Shown: piece by piece, positions 1-8,500 of the stretch | Numbering within the stretch: the stretch's first letter is position 1 | How the letters are laid out: each line of letters begins with the position of its first letter | Assembly (NCBI GenBank): GCA_002878315.1 | Contig: PNIW01000047.1 | Span: 1-50,347 of the forward strand | DNA from: Mesoaciditoga sp. | GTDB lineage: Bacteria; Thermotogota; Thermotogae; Mesoaciditogales; Mesoaciditogaceae | Direction of reading: 5' to 3' | DNA length: 50,347 nt | Notes under the pieces: generated by a model | Databases searched by the model: none | Told to the model about the DNA's origin: nothing | The model's input: only the letters and a program-made list of their open reading frames with translations | Position numbers and translations under genes: made by a program

Positions 1-30
1 CCTCTTAAAGCAATTCACAATTGATAATTC

Positions 31-66
31 ATAATTGACAATTTTCCATTTTCAACTGTCAATTAT
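31..66. repeat. inverted repeat in the left intergenic region
   Basis: ATAATTGACA (31-40) and its exact reverse complement TGTCAATTAT (57-66) flank a 16-base spacer. The spacer includes most of TTTTCCATTTTCAA (42-55), which recurs exactly at 110-123. No T-tract follows the right arm, so this does not look like a terminator. It resembles low-complexity intergenic repeats made of TTGATAATT/TTGACAATT units. Function unknown. Confidence 0.5.
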
Positions 67-80
67 TATACGCCTTTTTT

Positions 81-108
81 ACCTGCCACCCGCTACGCGC
101 TACCTGCT
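81..108. repeat. four imperfect heptamer repeats
   Basis: Four consecutive 7-mers read ACCTGCC, ACCCGCT, ACGCGCT and ACCTGCT. They are GC-rich within otherwise very AT-rich spacer DNA. They lie between the two copies of TTTTCCATTTTCAA (42-55 and 110-123), so the whole 31-123 segment looks like one composite intergenic repeat. No coding potential or known motif is recognised. Confidence 0.5.
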
Positions 109-186
109 GTTTTCCATTTTCAATTTTTAATTTTTGATTCTTCTGAGAACGAGATCGTCATCTATGTCAGTCGTCATTTCTGTGTA

Positions 187-299
187 GAATCACTTTTTCA
201 ATATAATTTAAAGATATGCTAAATGCAAAGTCGATAAATGACCAAAACGGGCTTTTTAAGTTTAATTTAAACATTTATAGCCATTTGAGAAAGTGATCC
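187..299. repeat. 113-bp segment bounded by an imperfect inverted repeat
   Basis: The left end (187-200, GAATCACTTTTTCA) and the reverse complement of the right end (286-299, giving GGATCACTTTCTCA) agree at 12 of 14 positions. The interior is AT-rich with no convincing reading frame. It could be a small miniature-transposon remnant or a long-range hairpin, but no target-site duplication was identified. The rest of 124-460 holds nothing else I can name. Confidence 0.3.
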
Positions 300-468
300 T
301 TTGTTTTACGTTAAAAATCTAAATATAAATAACCCGATAATCCCTATCTATTGAAGTTAGATAAGGACTTTTCTCTATTTTTTGAGAAAACAAGCACTAC
401 TGAACTCTCTTTAAAAGCCGAGGGGAACAATTCGCGGAATTTGAATTTTGTTTGGTTTAGATTTTAAT

Positions 469-497
469 TTCAGATAAGACTGGGATAAAAATATAAT
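469..497 (+). promoter_or_regulatory. promoter of the pst operon
   Basis: TTCAGA (469-474), a 17-base spacer and a perfect TATAAT (492-497) lie upstream of pstS. A strong ribosome binding site AAAGGAGGG (516-524) precedes the ATG at 532. No PHO-box direct repeat could be recognised, so phosphate control is expected from the family but not seen. Confidence 0.55.
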
Positions 498-531
498 TTT
501 AGAATCGAATCAGATAAAGGAGGGATTTCAA

Positions 532-1350
532 ATGAAAAAGATTTTAGTCGTGTTGGTTGCTTCAATGCTTGCGCTGTCTGTTTTTGCGTCAACGAAAATC
601 GCAATAGTTGGATCAACGACAGTATTACCTATAGCGCAGCAATGGGCCCAGGCCTATATGGCAATGAATCCAGACGTCAATATTTCCGTTGTTGGAAATG
701 GATCGGGAAATGGCATCAAGGCACTGCTTGATGGAGTTGCTGACATAGCAGATTCTTCAAGATGGATGAGCGACACCGAAATCAAATCTGCAATTTCGAA
801 AGGTCTATTTCCGTTCCCCGTAGTCGTGGCCTATGATGCGATAGCACCGGTGGTCAATTCGGATAATCCCGTTAGAAATCTATCTCTCGATCAACTTCAG
901 CAGATATATTCTGGAAAAATCACAAATTGGTCCCAGGTTGGTGGACCAGAAATGCCAATCGTTGTTGTTACAAGGGACAACAGTTCTGGTACTTTTGAAG
1001 TGTGGGCCGAAAAGGTCATGAGAGGCGCTCTTGTAAAGCCAGGAGCATTGACTGTTGCATCTAACGCAGAAGTTGTTAGAACCGTTTCTGAAAACAAAAA
1101 AGCCATCGGATATGTTGGTCTTGCATACCTTCAAAGCAGTTCTAACATCTCCGAAGTTTCAATAAGTGGCATGAGGGCAAATGTGCAGGCAGCCCGTTCT
1201 GGTAAGTATCCGCTTGCAAGGCCGCTCTTTATGATAATGAACGGAGTTCCATCGAATGAAATTGCTAAGTTTATTAGCTTTGGACTTTCTCCTGAGGGGC
1301 AGAAAATAGTAGCCGAAGTTGGATTTGTGCCAATTTATGAGGTGAAATAG
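532..1350 (+). CDS. pstS: phosphate ABC transporter, phosphate-binding protein PstS
   Basis: Binds inorganic phosphate outside the inner membrane and delivers it to the PstCA channel. Residues 1-19 form a signal peptide (MKK, then a hydrophobic run ending near FAS). No lipobox cysteine is seen, so the protein is probably a free periplasmic protein rather than a lipoprotein. The mature N-terminus has the PstS pattern GSTTVLPIAQ, followed by GNGSGNGI and later NSSGT, which contribute phosphate contacts in this family. At 272 residues it is a typical short PstS. It is the first gene of pstSCAB, with its own promoter at 469-497 and a strong ribosome binding site. Confidence 0.95.
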   Translation: MKKILVVLVASMLALSVFASTKIAIVGSTTVLPIAQQWAQAYMAMNPDVNISVVGNGSGNGIKALLDGVADIADSSRWMSDTEIKSAISKGLFPFPVVVAYDAIAPVVNSDNPVRNLSLDQLQQIYSGKITNWSQVGGPEMPIVVVTRDNSSGTFEVWAEKVMRGALVKPGALTVASNAEVVRTVSENKKAIGYVGLAYLQSSSNISEVSISGMRANVQAARSGKYPLARPLFMIMNGVPSNEIAKFISFGLSPEGQKIVAEVGFVPIYEVK

Positions 1351-1356
1351 GGGAGA

Positions 1357-2223
1357 ATGAAAAGTACAATAGATCGCCTTATCTCCGTATCTGGCTTAAC
1401 TTCGATCGCCATCATCGCGGCGATCACTTTCTTTTTGTTTTACAACTGGATACCGCTTTTTGACACGGTTGACCCGATTGGGTTCTTTTTTGGCACTCTG
1501 TGGTATCCAACGGCTATTCCGCCCCTTTACGGTATTCTGCCACTTTTGGACGCGACCATATGGATATCGGTGCTCGCGATCTTGATAACCATTCCTTCGG
1601 CCTTTGTCATAGCAGTTTTCATTACGTATATCGTCCCCAAAAAAATGCGCTATATTTTGAAAACATTTTTGGAGATTTTTTCGAGCATTCCTTCTGTAAT
1701 ACTCGGCTTAATAGGTCTTAGCATAGTGGCACCTTACTTTCAAAATGTTCTCAACATGGATACGGGCCAGAATATTTTAAATGCAGCCATAATGCTCTCG
1801 CTTATCACCATACCAATGCCTGCATCGATGATGGAAGATTTTATAAGCGCCTTCTCTCCAGATCAAAAAGAAGGATCCCAGGCTTTGGGTGCTAATGAAT
1901 TTGAAACTCTGACAAAGGTTGTAATACCAGGTCTCAAAGGCCCATTCGCATCCATAACCATGCTTTCTCTTGGAAGGATTTTTGGCGAAACAATGATAGT
2001 GCTTATGGTTGCAGGGAATGCCGCGATCTTCCCGTCAAATATCTTCCAGCCCGCAAGGGTTTTGTCCTCTACAATAGCAGCGGAAATGGGAGAGACGCCA
2101 GTTGGTACTCCTCATTTTTATGCCCTTTTTGGAATAGGAGCAATTCTTTTTGTCATAACCTTTCTTATAAACATTGCAGGAGAAACAATAAGATTCAGGT
2201 ATGAAAGGCAGATGATGAAATAA
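1357..2223 (+). CDS. pstC: phosphate ABC transporter permease PstC
   Basis: Inner-membrane channel subunit of the Pst phosphate importer, 288 residues with about six hydrophobic helices. The BPD-transporter cytoplasmic loop is visible as EGSQALGANEFETLTKVVIP, the site that contacts PstB. It starts 6 bases after the pstS stop. The purine-rich GGGAGA lies almost directly against the ATG, so initiation may depend on translational coupling from pstS. Its last base overlaps the start of pstA (TAATG). Confidence 0.95.
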   Translation: MKSTIDRLISVSGLTSIAIIAAITFFLFYNWIPLFDTVDPIGFFFGTLWYPTAIPPLYGILPLLDATIWISVLAILITIPSAFVIAVFITYIVPKKMRYILKTFLEIFSSIPSVILGLIGLSIVAPYFQNVLNMDTGQNILNAAIMLSLITIPMPASMMEDFISAFSPDQKEGSQALGANEFETLTKVVIPGLKGPFASITMLSLGRIFGETMIVLMVAGNAAIFPSNIFQPARVLSSTIAAEMGETPVGTPHFYALFGIGAILFVITFLINIAGETIRFRYERQMMK

Positions 2224-3086
2224 TGTTAAAACAGCGCATGTTAAAGCAAAGGATTGCCTTTTTAATTTTATCTATCATTTCAATTGGAATCCTTATTTCA
2301 ATGGGATCGATCTTTGCGATAATATTCGTTAACGGATTTAGTGTTCTGAACTGGAATTTTTTGACCTCTATAACTTCCTTTGACTTTAAGGGAATGCCTC
2401 ATGGAGGAATAGGACCTGCGATAGTCGGTACTTTTATGGTCACGGGCCTTGGCCTTGCTTTCGCGGTTCCGGTGGGAGTCATTTCGGGTATATTCCTTTC
2501 GGAATACAAAAACAGGGGTAAATTGTTTAACTTTCTTAGGATGATGGTGGCAAATCTTGCCGGAGTTCCTTCAGTAGTTCATGGCCTTTTCGGCCTGGCC
2601 GTCTTCGTTGTGCTTTTCAGATTTGGATTTTCGATTTTGAGTTCGGCCCTTACGCTCTCAATACTTGCTCTTCCAATTATAATTATGACGACCGAAAATG
2701 CTATGCGTGATGTCCCCAACGAATTAAGAGAAGGCGCATTCGCACTTGGATCAAAAAGATGGCAGAGCGCGCTGATGGTAGTTTTTCCCGTTTCCCTTCC
2801 AAAGGTCTTGACAGGAATTATCCTCGCAAGCGCGAGAATAGCCGGCGAAACTGCCCCCATACTTTTTACCGGCGCGACACTTTACCTCGCGCATTTTCCG
2901 ACGGCCCTGAACCAGCAATTCATGGCTCTTCCATACACGATATACGGTCTTATGACGACAAGCATAAATATAGAGGCAAGTACCAATTTTGCCTACGGAA
3001 TAGCCTTTGTTCTTATTGCTTTGATCACACTTATGAATATCACCGTTATGATCTTCAGATCGATAAAAAGAAAAATGGAGGTTTAA
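2223..3086 (+). CDS. pstA: phosphate ABC transporter permease PstA
   Basis: Second channel subunit of the phosphate importer, 287 residues, multiple membrane helices. The EAA-like loop reads ELREGAFALGSKRWQSALMV, which would dock on PstB. The start ATG overlaps the pstC stop (TAATG), consistent with coupled translation. The N-terminus repeats the pentapeptide MLKQR, so a second in-frame ATG at 2238 is a possible alternative start. It is followed after one base by pstB. Confidence 0.95.
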   Translation: MLKQRMLKQRIAFLILSIISIGILISMGSIFAIIFVNGFSVLNWNFLTSITSFDFKGMPHGGIGPAIVGTFMVTGLGLAFAVPVGVISGIFLSEYKNRGKLFNFLRMMVANLAGVPSVVHGLFGLAVFVVLFRFGFSILSSALTLSILALPIIIMTTENAMRDVPNELREGAFALGSKRWQSALMVVFPVSLPKVLTGIILASARIAGETAPILFTGATLYLAHFPTALNQQFMALPYTIYGLMTTSINIEASTNFAYGIAFVLIALITLMNITVMIFRSIKRKMEV

Positions 3087-3087
3087 T

Positions 3088-3837
3088 ATGGATATTGATT
3101 TAAAGGTTAAGAATTTATCAGCCTATTTTGGGCAAAAAAAGATACTGGATTCTATTTCTCTTGAAATTCCCTCAAGATCTATAGTGGCGATAATAGGGCC
3201 TTCCGGATGTGGAAAATCAACCTTTTTAAGGACAATAAACAGGATGAACGACAGATTCGATGACTTTCATTCGACAGGAAGCATCATTTTCAAAGGTCGT
3301 GATACGATGGAATATCCCGTTGAAGAATTAAGAAAAGAGATTGGAATGGTCTTTCAAAAGCCGAATCCATTTCCCAAATCTATATACGAAAATGTCGTTT
3401 TCGGACTTAAAATACAAGGAATCAGGGACAAAAAGATTTTAGACGAGAAAGCAAATCAATCTCTAATGGCAGCATCCCTTTACGAAGAAGTAAAAGACAG
3501 GCTTTCGACCAACGCTTACAAACTCTCGGGAGGCCAGCAGCAGAGATTGTGCATCGCAAGGGCACTTGCTGTAAGTCCTAAAATATTGCTCCTCGATGAA
3601 CCCACCTCGGCCATAGATCCAATAGCAACAAAGCAAATAGAGAATGTGCTCAAGAACATAAAAAAGGATATAACCATAGTCATAGTCACACATAACATAA
3701 ATCAGGCCGCAAGAATAGCAGATTACGTGGCCTTCTTTTACATGGGGAGACTCATCGAATTCGGCAAATCCGAAAAAGTTCTGAATAGTCCGGCCGAAAA
3801 ATTGACAGAAGAATATCTTACCGGAACTTACGGATGA
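3088..3837 (+). CDS. pstB: phosphate ABC transporter ATP-binding protein PstB
   Basis: ATPase that drives phosphate import, 249 residues, the usual PstB length. Visible motifs are Walker A GPSGCGKST (residues 37-45), the PstB-typical FQKPNPFPKSIYENV Q-loop region, the ABC signature LSGGQQQR, and Walker B LLLDEPTSAID followed by the switch histidine in VTHN. A ribosome binding site GGAGG precedes the ATG. It is the last gene of the pst operon. Its stop lies 9 bases from the end of convergent pilT, and the likely terminator falls inside pilT. Confidence 0.96.
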   Translation: MDIDLKVKNLSAYFGQKKILDSISLEIPSRSIVAIIGPSGCGKSTFLRTINRMNDRFDDFHSTGSIIFKGRDTMEYPVEELRKEIGMVFQKPNPFPKSIYENVVFGLKIQGIRDKKILDEKANQSLMAASLYEEVKDRLSTNAYKLSGGQQQRLCIARALAVSPKILLLDEPTSAIDPIATKQIENVLKNIKKDITIVIVTHNINQAARIADYVAFFYMGRLIEFGKSEKVLNSPAEKLTEEYLTGTYG

Positions 3838-3846
3838 ATTCCAAAT

Positions 3847-4890
3847 TCAAAGACTCGATGGATCCTTTGCGTAAAGGATCGCATCGTTCTTTTTTATTTT
3901 ATTCAAAGATATCGCCCTCTTTAACGCCTCATCAAAGGTTACCATTCCGAATTTGCTTCCCGTCTCTATCATGGAATCTATCTGATGCAATTTATTTTCG
4001 CGAATCAAATTCCTAACGGCGACTGTTCCGACAAGAATCTCAACTATCGGAACGTATCCCTTTCCATTCGCCGATGGCAAAAGCCTCTGATATGCTATAC
4101 CCACAAGGGTATTTGAAAGCTGGATTGCGATCTGTTTTTGCTGATGTTCTGGAAAGACGTCTATTATTCTTTCCGGTGCGGAACCTGCCGAATTGGTATG
4201 TATAGTTGAAAAGACAAGGTGGCCTGTTTCTGCAGCGGTAAGGGCAAGTCTCATAGTATCGATGTCTCTCATTTCTCCTACAAGGATGACGTCTGGATCC
4301 TGCCTGAGGGCATACTTTAGACCGTCTGCGAAGGAATCCGTGTCATTTCCAAGTTGCCTTTGATGTATCAATGCCTGTTTATTTTGAAAGACGTACTCGA
4401 TTGGATCTTCGATCGTGATTATGTGCACTGGCCTTTCCTGATTTATTTTGTCTATCATCGCCGCAAGAGTTGTTGATTTTCCGGATCCCGTAGGCCCCGC
4501 TATCAAAACTATACCACTTGCATGGTTTGCAAATTCTGAAAGTATTGGAGGAAGACCGAGTTCGGTGAAATTTCTTATCTTGTAAGTTATTATTCTGAAG
4601 GCTGCCGCTATATTTCCCCTTTCCAAAAAAACATTTGCCCTTACCCTTGCAATGTTTTCAAGTCCGAATGAAAAGTCTATCTCTTTTTTGTTGAAAGGTA
4701 TATTTACCGATTTCAGAAGTTCTCCTATCAATTTCATGAGTTCTTCTGATTTGTAAGGCTCATATTTCACCTGCGGGACAAGGTCACCGTAAACTCTAAA
4801 GATTGGCGGTGTGTCAACGCTCAAATGGACATCGGACGCGTTCATTTTGTACGCTTCGATCAACAATTCAGTTATGTTAAAGGCTTTCAT
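3847..4890 (-). CDS. pilT: type IV pilus retraction ATPase PilT
   Basis: Hexameric ATPase that depolymerises type IV pili, powering twitching motility and DNA uptake; cytoplasmic, at the pilus base. The 347 residues match PilT length. Walker A GPTGSGKST is at residues 132-140, followed by the Asp box ITIEDPIEYV, Walker B RQDPDVILVGEMRD and the His box TGHLVFSTIHTNSA. A GGAGG ribosome binding site lies just upstream of the ATG. The gene is reversed between pstSCAB and phoU with no other pilus gene adjacent. Its 3' end contains the palindrome that probably terminates the opposing pst transcript. Confidence 0.94.
   Translation of the reverse strand: MKAFNITELLIEAYKMNASDVHLSVDTPPIFRVYGDLVPQVKYEPYKSEELMKLIGELLKSVNIPFNKKEIDFSFGLENIARVRANVFLERGNIAAAFRIITYKIRNFTELGLPPILSEFANHASGIVLIAGPTGSGKSTTLAAMIDKINQERPVHIITIEDPIEYVFQNKQALIHQRQLGNDTDSFADGLKYALRQDPDVILVGEMRDIDTMRLALTAAETGHLVFSTIHTNSAGSAPERIIDVFPEHQQKQIAIQLSNTLVGIAYQRLLPSANGKGYVPIVEILVGTVAVRNLIRENKLHQIDSMIETGSKFGMVTFDEALKRAISLNKIKKNDAILYAKDPSSL
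3856..3900 (+). terminator. pst operon terminator inside the 3' end of pilT
   Basis: GATCCTTT (3861-3868) and AAAGGATC (3873-3880) pair around the loop GCGT. The stem extends outward through CGATG (3856-3860) and CATCG (3882-3886) with one bulged G. A T-rich run (TTCTTTTTTATTTT) follows on the + strand only. Read leftward the hairpin is followed by mixed sequence, so it should stop rightward pst transcription rather than pilT. It lies within pilT sense codons. Confidence 0.65.
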
Positions 4891-4919
4891 TTTTCAACCT
4901 CCAAAAATTAATCTTCTAA

Positions 4920-4928
4920 TGATATAAT
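4920..4928 (+). promoter_or_regulatory. extended -10 promoter of phoU
   Basis: TGATATAAT is a perfect TATAAT (4923-4928) preceded by TGn. No good -35 is seen. The predicted start near 4935 would leave only about ten untranslated bases before the GTG at 4946. Confidence 0.5.
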
Positions 4929-4945
4929 ACACCAAGGGTGGTTAT

Positions 4946-5572
4946 GTGATACCTTTAAGCGTTGTGGAAGAGTACAAAGAGAACTTGATGAAGATGAGTA
5001 TCCTTGTCACGGACCTTTTTGATAAGTCCGTATACGCTCTTGTAAACAGAGACCTCGATATCGCAAAAAAGGTCATCGCAGATGATAAATTGGCAGACGA
5101 GATGAGAAACGCGATAGTTGAAAAGGGCACTCTTATAATCGGAGAATACGCTCCGATAGGGCGTTTTCTTGTTGAAATAAGAAACGGAATATTGATAGCC
5201 AACTTTCTTGAGATGATAGGCGATGATTCAAAAAAAATCTCCTACCAAACTATTGAACTTATAAAAGAGCCGATGCTCAAGCCTCTTATCGATTTACCAA
5301 AGATGGCAAAGATAACGGAAGATTTGTTGAGAAAAAGCATGTCAACTTATTCAGGCGGCGATGGTAAGGTTTTGGACGAAATGGTTGAAAGCGAAAATGA
5401 AGTCGATAGAATATACGAAATGGTCGAAGATGAGTTGAAACTTTACATGATGGAATCGCCAAAGAATGTTTCGAGGGCTTTAAGACTCATAATGATTTCG
5501 CAGCGTATAGAGGAAATAGCGGATCTATGCCTTAAGATCGCTTCCCTCTATTCGACGGGAGGTAATTCGTGA
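4946..5572 (+). CDS. phoU: PhoU-family phosphate regulator
   Basis: All-helical PhoU protein (208 residues) built of two tandem three-helix repeats. In this family it restrains Pst uptake and Pho signalling and binds metal clusters through E/DxxxD motifs. The acidic helices VESENEVDRIYEMVEDE and RIEEIADLCLKIA fit that pattern. The start is GTG at 4946; the overlapping ATG at 4944 meets a stop at once. A ribosome binding site AAGGGTGG precedes it. It is separated from pstSCAB by reversed pilT and has its own promoter. Its stop overlaps the start of the permease fusion (GTGA), linking it to an envelope operon. Confidence 0.88.
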   Translation: MIPLSVVEEYKENLMKMSILVTDLFDKSVYALVNRDLDIAKKVIADDKLADEMRNAIVEKGTLIIGEYAPIGRFLVEIRNGILIANFLEMIGDDSKKISYQTIELIKEPMLKPLIDLPKMAKITEDLLRKSMSTYSGGDGKVLDEMVESENEVDRIYEMVEDELKLYMMESPKNVSRALRLIMISQRIEEIADLCLKIASLYSTGGNS

Positions 5573-8500
5573 AAACTCTTTACAAATACGTTGCCAAAGA
5601 GTTCTTCTTTCCATTTTTTGCAGGTCTTATAGTTTTTATAATCTTCGTGAGCGTGGAGGTTTTGTACCAGTTATCGGACATAATAGTTCAAAACCATGTA
5701 AGTATATGGAATTTGTTTGTGCTGCTTTACTATTACATTCCACAATTCGTCGGTATGGGGGTACCTGTAGGAGTATTGCTATCGATCTTCTGGGTGCTTT
5801 CAAATTTTTACACCCGCAGAGAAATGATGGCCTTTCAGGTTCACGGAATAAACCTCAAGCGTATAGTGATCCCATTTTTGATCCTTTCAGCCATTTTGAG
5901 TTTTTTAACGTATTTGGTATCTAATTACGTTGTACCCTCCTTTACGGAACAGGCCTCAACTTATCTGCAAAAATCCGTCTACAGATCGAATTTTCCGAAT
6001 ATCCAGACGAATACTTTTTTCAGAGCCGGGGATAATTATTTTTATGTGAGCAATTTCAATCCAAAGACTGAGCAATTTGGATCCGTTATGATAACACATC
6101 TTTCAGGCGACGAAGTGACCGTAACATACGCACAAAGTGCCTATTTCAAAGATGAAAAATGGTATCTGATAAACGGAAGAATTTATACCCTCAAAAACGA
6201 TCTCCTAACCTTTGATATGTCCTTCGACACCATGAAATTAGATATAAATAAGGATATAGTGCAATTTTTGAGATCTCAAAAGAGCGCCCAGGAGATGAGT
6301 TCATCTGAACTTATCGACAGGATAAAACTTTTCCAAAAACTCGGTCTCGATGCGAAGCCTTTCATAGTTGAACTTTATTCAAGATATGCAAATGCACTCG
6401 GCGCACTTATAATAGCCTTCTTTGGTGTTCCATTTTCTCTGTTCTTTGGAATAAAAAGCAAGGCATGGAGTGCGATAATAACCTTTGTGCTCGTCGTTTT
6501 GTATCAGGGCTCTGGAGCATGGTTAAGCGCGATGGGAAAGAGTGGATTGATAGATCCCGTCCTTGCCGCATGGCTTCCGGACATATTATTTGGAATTGTA
6601 GGACTTGCATTCTTCATCTTGCTCGACAGTAAAGTCATCTTTAGAATAAAAGAAATTCTTGTCAGGATAATGCCATTTGCGGCCTTCCTTTTGATCTTTG
6701 TGGCATTTTCAGGTCATGCCTTTGGCGATACAGTCAAGATAAGCGCCGGAGAACTTAACCTGATCTCCGCAACTCAGATCGAATATACCGGAGGCGTTAA
6801 ACTCACTTCTTCGCAGTACACGATTTCGGCCTCGAGTGTTGATATATTCTTCAACGATCAGCGTCAGGCGATAAAGGCTATCTTTTCAGGAAATGTGGTC
6901 TATATTCAGGGTAAAAACACAATATATGCTTCCCAGATGACAGTCATTCTCGATCAAAATACCTCTTTTCTTATCGATCTTCGCGGGAGTGTCAGTATAA
7001 AAAACTCCGCCGGTACTCCCCAGAATGTTTATTTCTTTGGATCGAATGCCTATTACGATACCACCACAGGAACGACGACGATATACAATGGGTACATCAC
7101 GACATGTACCGCAAGCCCCCCACATTACGAATTTGCAGCCTCAAAGATATATCTTGTGCCTGGCGATCATCTGATAGCCGACAATGTAGTCATGTATCTT
7201 TTGGGAATTCCGATCTTTTATTTTCCCCAGTACTACTATTCTTTGGCTGGAGGAAAACAGCCCATGGAATTTTCCATAAATTACGCCGGATCGCAGGGAT
7301 GGTACACGGCCGTCAAATTCAATTTCGCGACCTCAAAGAATTTGAATGGAGACGTTTATGCTAACTCTTACACAAATGGCCCTTCAACCTACGGAATAGA
7401 TCTTGCGGGTACAGCCCTCAACGTGCCCTATTACTTTTCTTATTCGAATACGCAAAGCGTCGGACTTATAACATCTCAAATAATCCAATTTGGACTTTCG
7501 GGAACTCTTTTTAACCTTTTCAATACCGCTTTCAATTATCAGGATCAGATAAGTGGAAATACATCTAACGCAAACTCGAATCTTTCACTTTCCGGAAATG
7601 TACTTGGAGGAAAGATGGCAGCAAAACTTACCCAGACCGTTTCCGGATCTAATCAAAGTTACACCTTGCCCTATCAAATTCAGAACATAAACACAAATAT
7701 CGGTCCTGTAAATGTTACCGGAACTTTGAGTGGAAACAGCAGCTTTTCAATGCCGGGAAATGCCTTTTCAACTTCCCATTCTTTATCAGGAAATTTTTCG
7801 TGGCCCCTTAAATTCCTAACTTTGAATTCCATAACAGGATCCTATTCTGCCGCTTTGGGCGCCGGCACAAATCAACCTCTTTCTTACTCTACCTTTATGG
7901 ACGCTTCTTACGCTTTTAATGCGCTCAATTACAATTTTTATGGACTCGGTTTGAATTTCTCTTACGGTGCCAAGAGCGGATTTTCGATTTCAAATTCGAG
8001 CCAGTTTGCAGACAGATTGGCATTAGTGACAAATACAAAGGCTTCTTACAATCTTTTTGGGGTGGGATTATCGGCCCTTTACAATTACACACAGGTTGCC
8101 GGTCAGAATCTTTCGGCTTTTGACACGAACAGTTTTCAGAACAACATCGGATTAACTGCGAACTACACCTTTCCGTTTATTCCATTAAGTGCCCAAGGTC
8201 AGATAACCTACGATTTTAACAATTCTGTCTCGCCATGGTCGAATATTAAACTCACAACCTCTTCAAAGTTCAATCTTTTCGATATCAAAAATGTTTTAAA
8301 TACGAGTTCTATAATCTCTCCCTCTCTTAAACCGATAAATACTCAGATAACCTTGAATTCAAATTACGGGGGTCTTTCCTACCAGGGACAGACACTTTAC
8401 ACCTACGGCACGAATTACACATCGAATTCCCCTCTAACCCTCGCAAATCAGATAACGGCCAACGTAGGAAATTTTGGATTTATAACCAATTTGCAATTTT

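Noticed and set aside
1-531. CRISPR array or mobile element at the left edge
   Set aside because: The repeats are only 7-14 bases, are not regularly spaced with unique spacers, and no transposase or cas gene is present.
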